A DNA stretch of 64,000 nucleotides. Source: Streptomyces sp. NBC_00223 (GTDB lineage Bacteria; Actinomycetota; Actinomycetes; Streptomycetales; Streptomycetaceae). Made by a program: the position numbers and the translations under genes. The stretch spans positions 744,001 through 808,000 of the forward strand of contig NZ_CP108109.1 of assembly GCF_036199905.1 (NCBI RefSeq), read 5' to 3'. Below are positions 56,401 through 64,000 of the stretch, in pieces (positions within the stretch are counted from its first letter, which is position 1; every line of letters starts with the position of its first letter). The notes beneath the pieces are model-generated. The model was not told the DNA's origin. It made no database searches and worked only from the letters and a program-made list of their open reading frames with translations.

Positions 56401-59400
56401 GCCCTGGTGGCGTACTGCGAGCGGCACCGGATCGACGTCGTCAACGTCACCCCGACCTATGCCCGGCTGCTGATCGAGGAAGGACTGCTGGAGGGGCATG
56501 TCCCGCCGCTGGTGCTGCTCGGCGGCGAGGCCGTCTCCGAGACGGTGTGGTCGCGGCTGCGCGACACCGAGGGGACGTACGGCTACAACCTCTACGGCCC
56601 GACCGAGTACACGATCAACACGCTCGGCGGCGGCACGCACGACAGTGCCACCCCCACCGTCGGCCGGCCCATCCGCGGCACGCGCGCCCACATCCTCGAC
56701 AGCTGGCTGCGGCCGGTGCCCGACGGTGTCCCCGGTGAGCTGTACATCGCGGGCGTCGGGCTCGCCCGCGGCTATCTCGACCGGCCGGGCCTGACCGCCG
56801 AGAGGTTCGTGGCCGACCCGTTCGGCCTGCCCGGCGAGCGTATGTACCGCACGGGCGACCTGGTGCGCCGTCGCCCGGGGTCCCCCGAGGCCGGCGGAGG
56901 CAATCTGGACTTCCTGGGCCGCACCGACGACCAGGTGAAGATCCGCGGCTACCGGGTCGAGCTCGGCGAGATCGAGACCGCGCTCAGCCGCCACCCGCAG
57001 GTGTCCCAGGCCGCCGTGCTCGTCCGCGAGGACCGGCTCGTCGGCTATGTCGTACCGGCCCAACTCGACGAGCGGGAGCGGAAGTCCGCGGAGGCGACCC
57101 GGGTCGGCGAGTGGCAGGAGATCTACTCCGACGAGTACGAGGAGATCTCCACCGCCGTCTTCGAGGAGGAGTACGCGGGCTGGGACAGCTCCTACGACGG
57201 ACAGCCCATCCCCTTCGCGCACATGCACGAGTGGCGGGAGGCCACGCTCGCGCGCATCGGCGAGCTGCGGCCCCGCCGTGTCCTGGAGATCGGCGTCGGC
57301 TCCGGCCTGCTTCTGTCCCGTCTCGCGCCCGCGGCCGAGGCGTACTGGGCCACGGACTTCGCCGCCCCCGTCATCCGCAAGATCGGCGAGGACCTGCGCC
57401 GCGACCCGGAGCTGGCGGCGAAGGTGGAGCTGCGCTGCCGCCCGGCCGACGACCTGAGCGGCCTGCCCACCGGCTGGTTCGACACGATCGTCATCAACTC
57501 CGTCATCCAGTACTTCCCGAGCGCCGACTATCTGACCTCCGTCATCCGCGGCGCGATGGACCTGCTGGCCCCCGGCGGCGCGCTCTTCGTCGGCGACGTC
57601 CGCAATCTGCGGCTCGCCCGCACCTTCCACACCGAGATCCAGCGCGCCCGCGGCACGGCCGAGGACGCTGTGGACCGCGCGGTCGAGCGGGGTCTGCGGC
57701 TGGAGAAGGAACTCCTCGTCGACCCCGACTACTTCACGGCGCTCGGCTACCGCGTCGACCTGCGGACCAAGCGCGGCCGGCACCACAACGAGCTGACCCG
57801 GCATCGGTACGACGCGGTGCTGTACAAGGGCGAGCCCGATCTCGTCCTGGGCGGCGAACCGGTGACCGCGTGGGACCCGGAACTGCCCGGCCGGCTGCGC
57901 GCCGAGCGCCCGGAACGGCTGCGCGTCACGGGTGTTCCCGACGGCCGCACCCGGAGCGACGGCGTCGACCCGGAGACGCTGCACGACCTGGGCGCCGAGC
58001 TGGGCCTGCGCGTGCTGACCACCTGGTCGCGCGAAGCGGGCGCCTACGACGCGGTGTTCGTACCGGCCGGGGACCTCCGGCTGGCCGACGGGCTGTACGC
58101 GCCGGGCGGCGGCACGGCCCCGTACACCTCCGACCCGACCGCGGCCCGTGACGAGGCCGGTCTCGTACGGCGGCTGCGCGAGGACCTCAAGCGGCAACTG
58201 CCCGACTACATGGTCCCGGCGGCCTTCGTCACCCTTGACCGGCTGCCGATGAACGACAACGGGAAGCTGGACGTACGGGCGCTGCCCGACGCCGCACCCG
58301 CGGTCGCCACGGGCGGCGGCCGCGGCCCGCGCACCCCGCGCGAGGAGGTGCTGTGCCGGCTCTTCGCCGAGGTGCTGGCCCTGCCCTCGGTCGGGGCCGA
58401 GGACAACTTCTTCGACCTGGGCGGCCATTCGCTGCTCGCGACCCGGCTGGTCAGCCGCGCCCGTACCGAGCTGGGCGCCGAACTCGCCATCCGTGACCTC
58501 TTCGAGGCGCCCACGCCCGCGCTGCTGGCCGGTCGCGCGGAGGCCGGCGGGCCCGCCCGTCCGGCGGTCACCCCGGTGGTACGGCGGCCCGAGCGCGTTC
58601 CGCTGTCGGCGGCCCAGCGCCGGCTGTGGCTGGTGGAGCGGATCACCGGCGGAGGGGCGGCGTACAACTTCCCGCTGGTCGCGCGGCTGCGCGGTGAGCT
58701 GGACCCGGCGGCGCTGCGGCAGGCGCTGTGCGACGTGGCGGGCCGGCACGAGTCGCTGCGCACGCTCGTCGAGGTGGACGGCGGCGAACCCTGGCAGCGG
58801 ATCGTCCCGGCGCCGCGGGCCGAGCCGTCGTTCGTCGTGACCGGGTGCGCCGAGGAGGAACTGCCCGCGCTGATCGGGTCGGCGCAGCGGCGCCCGTTCG
58901 ATCTGTCGGCGGAACTCCCGCTGCGCTGCGAGGTGTTCCGGCTCGGCGCCGACGACCATGTGGTGGCGCTGGTGCTGCACCACATCACCACCGACGAGTG
59001 GTCCGACCGCCCGTTCCTCGCGGACCTCGACGCCGCCTACACCGCCCGCGCGGCGGGCCAGGCGCCGAGTTGGACACCGCTGCCCGCGCAGTACGCCGAC
59101 TACACGCTCTGGCAGGAGCGGCTGCTGTCCCAGGTCGGCGAGCGGCAACTCGCCTACTGGACCGAGCGGTTGCGCGGGCTGCCCGAGGAGCTGGCGCTGC
59201 CGCTGGACCGGCCGCGCCCCGCGGAGTCCACCGGGCGCGGCGGCACGGTACGGCGCGAGGTGCCGTCCGAGGTCGGGCGGGCGCTGCGCGAGCTGTCCGC
59301 CGCGACGGGGACCAGTATGTTCATGGTGTTCCAGGCGGCCACGGCCGCTCTGCTGCACCGGCTGGGCGCGGGTGACGACATCCCGCTCGGCGCGCCGATC

Positions 59401-62400
59401 TCGGGACGCACGGACAGCGCGCTGGACGAGCTGGTCGGCTTCTTCGTCAACACCCTCGTCCTGCGGACCGATCTGTCCGGGGACGAGCTGACGTTCCGTC
59501 AACTGCTCCGCCGGGTAAGAGAGTCCGCGCTGGCCGCCTTCGAGCACCAGGACCTGCCCTTCGACCGGGTCGTGGAGGCCGTCAACCCGCCCCGCGTCGC
59601 GGGCCGCAACCCGCTGTTCCAGGTGATGCTGGGCTACCACTACCGGCCCGACGGCGACCCGGACCTGCTGGGACTGCCGGCGCGGTGGTCCGACATGGAC
59701 ACCGGCACGGCCAAGTTCGACCTCGACTTCACCTGCGTGGACCAGGGCGAGGCGGGCCGGATGACGCTGCTGCTGGAGTACGCGGCCGACCTCGTGGACC
59801 CGGGGACGGCCGGGCTGCTGATCGACCGGCTGGTACTGCTGCTGCGGCAGGCCGCGCAGGACCCCGACCGCGAGGTGCGCGCGCTCGATGTGCTCACCGC
59901 CGCCGAGCGGGAGGCGTCGACCGGAAGCTGGAACGACACCGCCCACCCGCTGGAGACGCGGGCGGTGCCGGAGATCCTGGCCGACACCGTACGAGCACAT
60001 CCGGACCGCACGGCCCTGGTCACGGGCGACGGGCGGCTGACCTTCGCCGAGCTGGGCGCCCGGGTGGACGCCCTCGCCGCCCTGCTGCGGCGGCACGGCG
60101 CCGGGGAGGGCGCCGTGGTGGCGCTGGCCCTGCCGCGACGCGAGATCGTCCCGGCGATCCTCGGTGTGCTGGCCTCCGGCGCGGCCTATCTGCCGCTGGA
60201 CCCCGAACACCCGGCTCAGCGCCTGGAGTTCATGCTGACCGACGCGGCCCCGGTGTGCGTGCTGACCACCGCGGCCCTGGCCGACCGGGTACCCGCGACG
60301 CCGGGCGTCGAGCGGCTGCTCCTGGACGGACCGCTCCCGACCGCCGGGGTACGCGAACCCGTCGCGTACCCGCCGCTCCCGGCCGCCGGGGTAGGGGAAC
60401 CCGTCGCGTACCCGCCGCTGTCGGCCGCGTACACGATCTACACCTCCGGCTCCACCGGCACGCCCAAGGGCGTCGTGGGCACCCACCGCGGTCTGGGCAA
60501 CCTCTTCGGCGCGCATCTGCGGGACCTGATCGGCCCGGCCGTACGCGACACCGGGCGCGAGCGGCTGCGGGCCGTGCACAACGCGTCGTTCAGCTTCGAC
60601 GGCTCCTGGGACCCGCTGCTGTGGCTGCTCGCGGGCCATGAGCTGCACGTCCCCGACGAGACCACCGTGCTGGACCCGGCCGCGCTGCTCGCGTACATCG
60701 AGCGGGCGGGGATCGACTACGTCGACCTCACGCCCACCTATCTGCGCGAACTGACGCACCACGGCTTCCTGGCGTCGGGCAGCCGGGTCCCCGCCGTCCT
60801 GTCCGTCGGTGGCGAGGCGACCCCCGCCGCGCTGTGGCGGCGGCTGACGGAACTGCCCGGCACGGCCGTGCACGACCTGTACGGGCCCACCGAGTGCGCG
60901 GTCGACGCCTACGGCTGGCACAGCGGCGGCACGGACGGCCGGCACAGCGGCGGCACCGACTGGGCGGCCCCGGTGGACAACATCCGCGCCCACGTGCTGG
61001 ACGAGCGGCTGCGGCCGGCGCCCGTCGGGGTGCCCGGCGAGCTGTATCTGTCCGGCGAGGGGCTGGCCCGCGGCTACCTCAACCGTCCGGCGCTGACCGC
61101 CGGCCGCTTCGTCGCCGACCCCTTCGGCGGGCCGGGCGCGCGCATGTACCGCACGGGCGACCTGGTGCGGCGCCGCGCCGACGGGACGCTCGCCTTCCTC
61201 GGCCGCGCCGACGACCAGGTCAAGCTGCGCGGTTTCCGGGTCGAGCCGGGCGAGATCGAGTCCGTCGTCGCCACGCACCCGGACGTGTCCGCCGCGGCCG
61301 TCGTCGTCCGCGAGGACCAACCGGGCGTGCCCCGGCTCGTCGCGTACGTGGTGCCCGCCTCCGGCGGCGCGGCCGACCGGGCGTCCCTGCGCGCCCACGC
61401 GGCGGCGAGGCTGCCCGAGCACATGGTGCCGGCCGCCTTCGTCGCGCTCGACGCGCTGCCGCGCACGGTCAACGGCAAGCTCGACCGGTCCGCGCTGCCC
61501 GCCCCGGACTTCGCCCCGGCCGCGGCCGGCCGCCTGCCGCGCACCCCGCGCGAGGAGGCGCTGTGCGAGCTGTTCGCGGCCGCCCTGGAGGTGGAGCGGG
61601 TCGGTGTCGACGACGACTTCTTCGCCCTGGGCGGCCACTCGCTGCTCGCGATGCGGCTGGTCAGCCGGATCCGTACGGTCCTGGGCGCCGAGGTGTCGCT
61701 GCGCACGGTCTTCGACGCACCGACCGTCGCCCGGATCGCGGCGTGCCTGGACGAGGAGCGCGACCGGTCCCGTCCCGCGCTCGGCGCGGACCGCCCGCAC
61801 CCGGAGCGGCTGCCGCTGTCCTCCGCCCAGCGGCGGCTGTGGCTGCTGCACCAGGTCGACGGCCCGAACACGGCGTACAACATCCCGGCCGCGTGGCGGA
61901 TCACCGGTGCCCTGGACCGCGCCGCGCTGCAAGCGGCGGTCGACGACCTCGTCGCCCGGCACGCCGCCCTGCGCACGGTCTTCCCGGCCGAGGACGGCGT
62001 GCCGTACCAGCGGGTCCTGGACCCCGGGCAGGCGCGCGTCGAGATCCGCACCGAGCCGTACGACGCCCTCGCGCGGGCGGCCGGCCATGTCTTCGACCTC
62101 GCGCACGAACCGCCGCTGCGGGTCTCGCTGTGCGCGACCGGGCCCGACGAGCACGTCCTGCTGCTCCTGCTGCACCACATCGCCACCGACGAGTGGTCCG
62201 ACCGGCCGCTGCTGGCCGACCTGAGCGCCGCCTACGCGGCGCGCGCGGCGGGCCGCGCCCCCGACTGGGCGCCGCTGCCGGTGAGTTACGCCGACTACGC
62301 CCTGTGGCAGCGGGAGCTGCTTGAGGAGACCGGCGAGGATCTGCTCGCCTACTGGACCCGGCAGTTGAGCGATCTGCCCGCGGAACTGGCGCTGCCCGCC

Positions 62401-64000
62401 GACCGGCCCCGGCCCGCGGAGTCCGGGCACGCCGGCGGCACGGTCGGCTTCACCGTCCCGCCGGAGCTGGAGGGCAGGCTGCGCGAGCTGGCCCGCCGCG
62501 AGGGCACCAGCCTGTTCATGGTCACGCAGGCCGCGGTGGCCGCGCTGCTGCACCGGCTCGGCGCGGGCGACGACATCCCGCTGGGCGTACCGGTGTCGGG
62601 ACGCGGCGACGAGCAACTGGAGAACCTGGTCGGCTGCTTCGTCAACTCGCTGGTGCTGCGCACCGATCTGTCCGGGGACCCCGCGTTCACGGAGGTGCTG
62701 CGCCGGGTGCGGGAGACCGACCTCGCCGCCTACGAGCACCAGGACCTGCCCTTCGAGCGGCTGGTCGAGGAGCTGAACCCCACGCGTTCGCTGGCCCGGC
62801 ACCCGCTGTTCCAGGTGATGGTCGTGCACATCGCCGGACGCGGCGGCGCCCCGGACCTTGCCGGTCTTGAGGTGCGTCCTGAGCCGGTCGGCCAGGACAC
62901 CGCGAAGTTCGACCTCGGCTTCGACTTCGTCGAGCAGGGTGTGGGCCGCGGGATCGAGGGCTGGATCGAGTACAGCGCCGACCTCTTCGAGCGGTCGACC
63001 GCCGAGGCGCTGGGCCGGCGCCTGGTCGGCCTGCTGGAGCAGGTCGCGGACACCCCCGAGCGGCCGGTCGGACAGCTGGACGTCCTCGGGCCCGACGAGC
63101 GCGAGGCGGTGCTCGACGGCTGGAACGCCACCTCCCACGAGGTGCCCGCGCCGACCCTGCCGGAGCTCTTCCGGGCCCAGGCCGAGCGGACACCGACGGC
63201 GACCGCGCTGGTCTTCGAGGACACCGAACTGACCTACGCCGAGCTGGACTCGCGCGTCGAGCGGCTGGCGCGCGCCCTGGCGGGGGCGGGCGTCGGCCCG
63301 GAGACCACGGTCGCCGTCGCCCTGCCGCGCTCGACGGCGCTGGTGGTGGCCTTGCTGGCGGTGCACCGGGCGGGCGGCGCCTATCTGCCGCTCGACACCG
63401 ACTACCCGGCCGAACGGCTGGCGTTCATGCTCGCCGACGCCCGGCCGGCCTGCGTGATCACCACCGAGGGCGTCACGCTCCCGGACTCCGGCGCCCCCCG
63501 CCTGCCGGTCGACGCCGGGGGAACACCCGCCGGGGACACCGACGCCGGTCGCGCACTGCCGGAGTCGTACGACCCGCGGCACCCGGCATACGTGATCTAC
63601 ACCTCGGGGTCGACCGGCCGGCCCAAGGGCGTGGTCGTGCCGCAGTCGGGCATCGTCAACCGGCTGCTGTGGATGCGGGACACCTACGGGATCGGCCCGG
63701 CAGAGCGCGTGCTCCAGAAGACCCCGTCGAGTTTCGACGTGTCGGTGTGGGAGTTCTTCCTGCCGCTGATCTCGGGCGCGACGCTGGTCGTGGCGCGGCC
63801 GGAGGGGCACAAGGACCCGGCGTACCTGGCCGGACTGATCGCCGGGCAGGGCGTCACCACCGCGCACTTCGTGCCGTCGATGCTCCGGGCGTTCCTGGCG
63901 GAGCCTTCCGCCGCCGGCGCCGCGGGCGTCCTGCGGCGGGTGGTGTGCAGCGGCGAGGCGCTGCCGGCGCCGCTGGCGGAGCGGTTCCACCAGGTGCTGG
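47500..64000 (+). CDS. siderophore non-ribosomal peptide synthetase, at least five modules, C-terminus beyond the window
   Basis: One frame stays open from GTG 47500 (GGAAAGG upstream) to the window end, about 5500 residues. Domains: residues 1-205, C-terminal half of a condensation domain without its HHxxxDG; A1 (YTSGSTG at 381) split by an N-methyltransferase (VLEIGVGSG at 740), A10 Lys 1099, T1 Ser1153; C2 (HHIVADGW at 1364), A2 (1826), T2 Ser2214; C3 (HLILWDGW at 2421), A3 (2887) with a second methyltransferase (3261), T3 Ser3644; C4 (HHITTDEW at 3827), A4 (4314), T4 Ser4714; C5 (HHIATDEW at 4892), A5 (5367). Pocket residues read DVWHFSLVDK for A2 (Ser), DMENLGLINK for A3 (N5-hydroxyornithine), DGDDSGLVDK for A4 (acidic, perhaps ornithine) and DVWHVS... 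for A5 (Ser-like). A1 reads DVWILGATNK, which I cannot assign. No epimerase or thioesterase is seen. Confidence 0.93.
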   Translation, partial: MSGTGKLTAAARDFWRGRLLPLPRESVLPVDFPYPTRLSAPVLTRSRALGSGPAGTVAELAAFVALLHRYGGGAGEVAVAHDGLPLRVACEDGTTFAELCDRVAAVREDAAAHRVPLSALTAELRPEPTRGGGLLCNTAFGEGRWDGGPLDLALRTDGGEVHATYSPGLFTAGTVDRLLTHYATLLADAVARSDRAVGELELLDEAERHRVLVEWNDTAHDVPAATWPQMFAAQVRARPDETALVFEDTRLTYRELDARANRLAHALTARGAGPDRVVALAVPRSAELIVAQVAVLKSGAAYLPVDTDYPADRVGYMLADAAPVCVVTTAEVAGDLPELPPAATALLLDTEETAAELAAAPAHGPDLGGRLSVAHAAYVIYTSGSTGRPKGVVLSHAGVAGLVATQTERFGIGPHSRVLQFASPSFDVAFWDLCLGLLSGGRLVVVPSERRVPGAPLADYANAQGVTFMILPPALLAAMPDDVHLPAGATLLAGTERVSPELVRRYARGRMMFNAYGPTEATTNSTLGLCDPDTPTGTVVPIGVPDPGTRAYVLDGRLRPVPAGVTGELYLGGSGLARGYLGRPDLTAERFVADPYGPPGERLYRTGDLVRWKADGRLEFLGRVDSQLKIRGFRVEPGEIESVLRAHPLVDQAAVVIREDRPGDRRLAAYVVPSLDGEAEVADWKDLHELLYTAAGSEGFQENFAGWNSMYDGLPIPLAEMREWRATTVDRITALRPRRVLEIGVGSGLLLSRVAPDCEAYWGTDVSEQAIRALDEQIRAEPGLADRVELLARAAHDTSGLPEGWFDTVVVNSVAQYFPSADYLTDVLRKAATLLAPGGALFVGDVRNLRLLRTLRAAVESGRTGADDKDALRAAVDRSVAWEGELLLDPDYFASLEGFTADIRVKRGTHHNELTRYRYDVVLRPTGTPAEDDPAAPAAPAAEIAWSALGGLDALSAVLSGEGRPDLLRVGAVPNARLTEDLAALGALDGSSGPGADGVEPEALRALAARHGYRTALTWDGSAADGRLDAVFARGDDTAFGTLYRPGGAHPHANRPAPFRDVDRLMRTLRAHAAERLPAYMVPAALVPLDRLPVTPSGKLDNAGLPVPDYGALSSGRAPRDARDELLCGLYAQVLGLRSVTIDDDFFALGGDSIVAIQLLVLARRAGLRLTPRDVFRHRTVAALAEVAEPEGADGGSAGTDTDDRALVPLTEDELAALQGDHPVTVEEVLPLSPLQEGFFFHSLVDGADHDTYVVQQAIELSGPVDASALRLGAERLLDRHAPLRACFRQLADGRPVQLTAARPALPWREVDLTSRDDALRGTLADGIAADERARPFDLARAPLMRLALIRLGDDRSRLLLTFHHIVADGWSLPVIHRELMALYGDAPAALPAVAPYRAHLRRLAAADRDAARTAWHDALTGLEPTRLAEVPADGGPIEPAQIRVELSERVTARLAARAREHGVTLGTVVQGAWGLLLGGLTGRQDVVFGTTVSGRDTAVDGIESMVGLFINTLPTRFRWAPSDRLGELLRRLQDEQSALLDHQHLGLAEVQRFAGHSDAGDLFDTLVVFENYPAESGPTDPSGAVRITGHTFLDTVHYPLALIVKPGRRLDLRLKHHARRLDAAAVQDVADRLARVLHAIADDPGTRTSADVDLLSPRERASAHLRGSARAVPETTLAAAFAARAARTPDATAVVFGDTTLSYAELDARAEALARRLRARGARAERFVAVAVPRSAELVVALLAVLKSGAGYLPVDLDYPADRVAYMLADSGAATVVTTAAAAPRLPRADGLSALVLDDDAADTDEDAYPESVPAGPDSPAYLIYTSGSTGRPKGVVVTHRAVVNRLAWMQGEYGLTPDDRVLQKTPSSFDVSVWEFFWPLCEGAAIVLAAPDGHRDPVCLAELIRARGVTTTHFVPSMLEAFLSTPEVTADPSWAASLRRVFSSGEALAGEAAARWHALTGVPLHNLYGPTEAAVDVTYHPYDGEPGTTVPIGRPVWNTGLRVLDTCLRPVPAGVPGELYLTGVQLARGYHDRPGLTADRFVADPYGDPGTRMYRTGDLVRRRADGTVVYLGRTDRQVKLRGNRIEPGEIEAALVRDAGVAQAAVTVREQRLVAYVVPARGGRTGTSELRAAAAAALPAPMVPDAFVVLAALPLTPSGKLDRAALPAPEEERAVPRAPATEREQLLTAVFAAVLGRDEVGADDDFFLLGGDSISSIGVSSRARAAGLELSPRDVFEHRTPAALAVAASATATAEAAPAPVPLELTAEESARVHGLTASRVVDIWPLAPLQEGLFFHSTYDDGALDVYTVHESFDFAVRLDADRLRAAARTLLARNPSLRAGFTSEGQRRPVQFIVEDPAVPLEEVDLSALPAADQDVRLRALMDEERSRRFDLSAPPLFRMLLVRLGAERGDRLVVGRHLILWDGWSAWLLLDQLFDLYETGGDDSALPRPGSYRDYLTWLDRQDDTAATAAWRRALAGLEEPTLLVPAAADAGLEPVIPEQLDVLLPAELGELLVESGRAHGLTLNTVLNAAWGLTLASATGRTDVVFGTTVAGRPSEVPDVEHIIGMFLNTVPARVAFDPAEPVLDLLRRVQRERLELMPYEHLGLGVLQAETGHRRLFDTLFVLRNNDTGERLERLRERHGASAVANVDATHYPVNLVVTPGRRVQVTLAHRPDTVGHATARALLDRFTTLLERMARDLAAPVGGLDPLLPGERAALERRWADSRVPVPEETVADLLAAQAARTPDATALVFGDRTLTYAALDTAVNRMARLLLARGAGPERVVALGLPRSTDMVVALFAVLRTGAAYLPLELDYPAERLSLMLGDARPLLLLTTRAVSAGLEGDLPRVLLDDPAVTAELAALPAGPVAVSFSPEHPAYVIYTSGSTGRPKGVVTPYRGLTNMRLNHQKEIFAPAVASAGGRRLRIAHTVSFAFDMSWEELLWLVEGHEVHVCDEELRRDAEALVAYCERHRIDVVNVTPTYARLLIEEGLLEGHVPPLVLLGGEAVSETVWSRLRDTEGTYGYNLYGPTEYTINTLGGGTHDSATPTVGRPIRGTRAHILDSWLRPVPDGVPGELYIAGVGLARGYLDRPGLTAERFVADPFGLPGERMYRTGDLVRRRPGSPEAGGGNLDFLGRTDDQVKIRGYRVELGEIETALSRHPQVSQAAVLVREDRLVGYVVPAQLDERERKSAEATRVGEWQEIYSDEYEEISTAVFEEEYAGWDSSYDGQPIPFAHMHEWREATLARIGELRPRRVLEIGVGSGLLLSRLAPAAEAYWATDFAAPVIRKIGEDLRRDPELAAKVELRCRPADDLSGLPTGWFDTIVINSVIQYFPSADYLTSVIRGAMDLLAPGGALFVGDVRNLRLARTFHTEIQRARGTAEDAVDRAVERGLRLEKELLVDPDYFTALGYRVDLRTKRGRHHNELTRHRYDAVLYKGEPDLVLGGEPVTAWDPELPGRLRAERPERLRVTGVPDGRTRSDGVDPETLHDLGAELGLRVLTTWSREAGAYDAVFVPAGDLRLADGLYAPGGGTAPYTSDPTAARDEAGLVRRLREDLKRQLPDYMVPAAFVTLDRLPMNDNGKLDVRALPDAAPAVATGGGRGPRTPREEVLCRLFAEVLALPSVGAEDNFFDLGGHSLLATRLVSRARTELGAELAIRDLFEAPTPALLAGRAEAGGPARPAVTPVVRRPERVPLSAAQRRLWLVERITGGGAAYNFPLVARLRGELDPAALRQALCDVAGRHESLRTLVEVDGGEPWQRIVPAPRAEPSFVVTGCAEEELPALIGSAQRRPFDLSAELPLRCEVFRLGADDHVVALVLHHITTDEWSDRPFLADLDAAYTARAAGQAPSWTPLPAQYADYTLWQERLLSQVGERQLAYWTERLRGLPEELALPLDRPRPAESTGRGGTVRREVPSEVGRALRELSAATGTSMFMVFQAATAALLHRLGAGDDIPLGAPISGRTDSALDELVGFFVNTLVLRTDLSGDELTFRQLLRRVRESALAAFEHQDLPFDRVVEAVNPPRVAGRNPLFQVMLGYHYRPDGDPDLLGLPARWSDMDTGTAKFDLDFTCVDQGEAGRMTLLLEYAADLVDPGTAGLLIDRLVLLLRQAAQDPDREVRALDVLTAAEREASTGSWNDTAHPLETRAVPEILADTVRAHPDRTALVTGDGRLTFAELGARVDALAALLRRHGAGEGAVVALALPRREIVPAILGVLASGAAYLPLDPEHPAQRLEFMLTDAAPVCVLTTAALADRVPATPGVERLLLDGPLPTAGVREPVAYPPLPAAGVGEPVAYPPLSAAYTIYTSGSTGTPKGVVGTHRGLGNLFGAHLRDLIGPAVRDTGRERLRAVHNASFSFDGSWDPLLWLLAGHELHVPDETTVLDPAALLAYIERAGIDYVDLTPTYLRELTHHGFLASGSRVPAVLSVGGEATPAALWRRLTELPGTAVHDLYGPTECAVDAYGWHSGGTDGRHSGGTDWAAPVDNIRAHVLDERLRPAPVGVPGELYLSGEGLARGYLNRPALTAGRFVADPFGGPGARMYRTGDLVRRRADGTLAFLGRADDQVKLRGFRVEPGEIESVVATHPDVSAAAVVVREDQPGVPRLVAYVVPASGGAADRASLRAHAAARLPEHMVPAAFVALDALPRTVNGKLDRSALPAPDFAPAAAGRLPRTPREEALCELFAAALEVERVGVDDDFFALGGHSLLAMRLVSRIRTVLGAEVSLRTVFDAPTVARIAACLDEERDRSRPALGADRPHPERLPLSSAQRRLWLLHQVDGPNTAYNIPAAWRITGALDRAALQAAVDDLVARHAALRTVFPAEDGVPYQRVLDPGQARVEIRTEPYDALARAAGHVFDLAHEPPLRVSLCATGPDEHVLLLLLHHIATDEWSDRPLLADLSAAYAARAAGRAPDWAPLPVSYADYALWQRELLEETGEDLLAYWTRQLSDLPAELALPADRPRPAESGHAGGTVGFTVPPELEGRLRELARREGTSLFMVTQAAVAALLHRLGAGDDIPLGVPVSGRGDEQLENLVGCFVNSLVLRTDLSGDPAFTEVLRRVRETDLAAYEHQDLPFERLVEELNPTRSLARHPLFQVMVVHIAGRGGAPDLAGLEVRPEPVGQDTAKFDLGFDFVEQGVGRGIEGWIEYSADLFERSTAEALGRRLVGLLEQVADTPERPVGQLDVLGPDEREAVLDGWNATSHEVPAPTLPELFRAQAERTPTATALVFEDTELTYAELDSRVERLARALAGAGVGPETTVAVALPRSTALVVALLAVHRAGGAYLPLDTDYPAERLAFMLADARPACVITTEGVTLPDSGAPRLPVDAGGTPAGDTDAGRALPESYDPRHPAYVIYTSGSTGRPKGVVVPQSGIVNRLLWMRDTYGIGPAERVLQKTPSSFDVSVWEFFLPLISGATLVVARPEGHKDPAYLAGLIAGQGVTTAHFVPSMLRAFLAEPSAAGAAGVLRRVVCSGEALPAPLAERFHQVL
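60331..60414 (+). repeat. 42-bp tandem duplication inside A4 of the NRPS
   Basis: Units 60331-60372 and 60373-60414 differ at only a few positions and keep the frame, giving two copies of a 14-residue [18 protein letters not shown] loop between core motifs A2 and A3. About 500 bp on, a HSGGTD-coding 21-bp unit is also doubled (60919-60960). Both look like recent slippage in surface loops. Confidence 0.8.

Noticed and set aside
51283..63990. A 4235-codon open frame on the minus strand opposite the NRPS
   Set aside because: It is the mirror of the GC-rich third positions of the NRPS; its product is Arg/Gly/Val/Gln-rich without domains, and the plus-strand frame has unbroken NRPS motifs.

Overview
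The window is high-GC DNA with GC-rich third codon positions, GTG/ATG starts behind AGGAG-type ribosome binding sites, a CebR-type operator and DmdR/IdeR-type iron boxes. This points to Streptomyces or a close relative, in an accessory part of the chromosome rich in catabolic and specialised-metabolism genes. No rRNA, tRNA, CRISPR array, insertion sequence or phage gene was seen.

Left part (1-14.9 kb). A cut-off secreted beta-domain protein is followed by a leftward sugar operon: aldehyde dehydrogenase, ribose-type ABC ATPase, permease, binding lipoprotein and PfkB kinase. A divergent IclR regulator faces it across a palindromic operator. Then come a DinB-like protein, a type I glutamine synthetase, a divergent enolase paralogue facing it, a small membrane protein and a DrrAB-type ABC exporter.

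Middle-left (15.1-26.8 kb). A second leftward catabolic operon holds an unrecognised 574-residue protein, an AP-endonuclease-2-fold isomerase, a Gfo/Idh/MocA oxidoreductase, a sugar ABC importer, a mandelate-racemase-type sugar-acid dehydratase, an enoyl-CoA hydratase and a CoA-transferase. It appears to be controlled by a divergent GntR/FadR regulator through an array of GTCAAC half-sites.

Middle (26.9-37.7 kb). This stretch has a secreted CdtB-like nuclease fused to a ricin-type lectin, an AdhA-like alcohol dehydrogenase, an HTH/flavin-binding protein, and a cellulose- or chitin-active LPMO (AA10-CBM2) under a CebR box. It also has an uncommon trio (ArgG-like ligase, EgtA-like glutamate-cysteine ligase, nitrilase) and an MmyB-like regulator/SDR pair around a 31-bp palindrome.

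Right part (37.8-64 kb). This is a hydroxamate siderophore locus: an importer (FhuB-like double permease, binding lipoprotein, ATPase), an ornithine N5-monooxygenase, an N-formyltransferase, a second importer (ATPase and two permeases, no binding protein) and a giant NRPS running off the right end. Four iron boxes lie at its promoters. In the window the NRPS reads: C-remnant, A-MT-T, C-A-T, C-A-MT-T, C-A-T, C-A... . The residues lining the A-domain pockets indicate Ser for module 2, N5-hydroxyornithine for module 3 (with N-methylation) and a Ser-like residue for module 5. The expected product is an N-methylated, formyl-hydroxyornithine-containing peptide hydroxamate of the scabichelin/albachelin kind, but the residue order matches none that I can recall with certainty.
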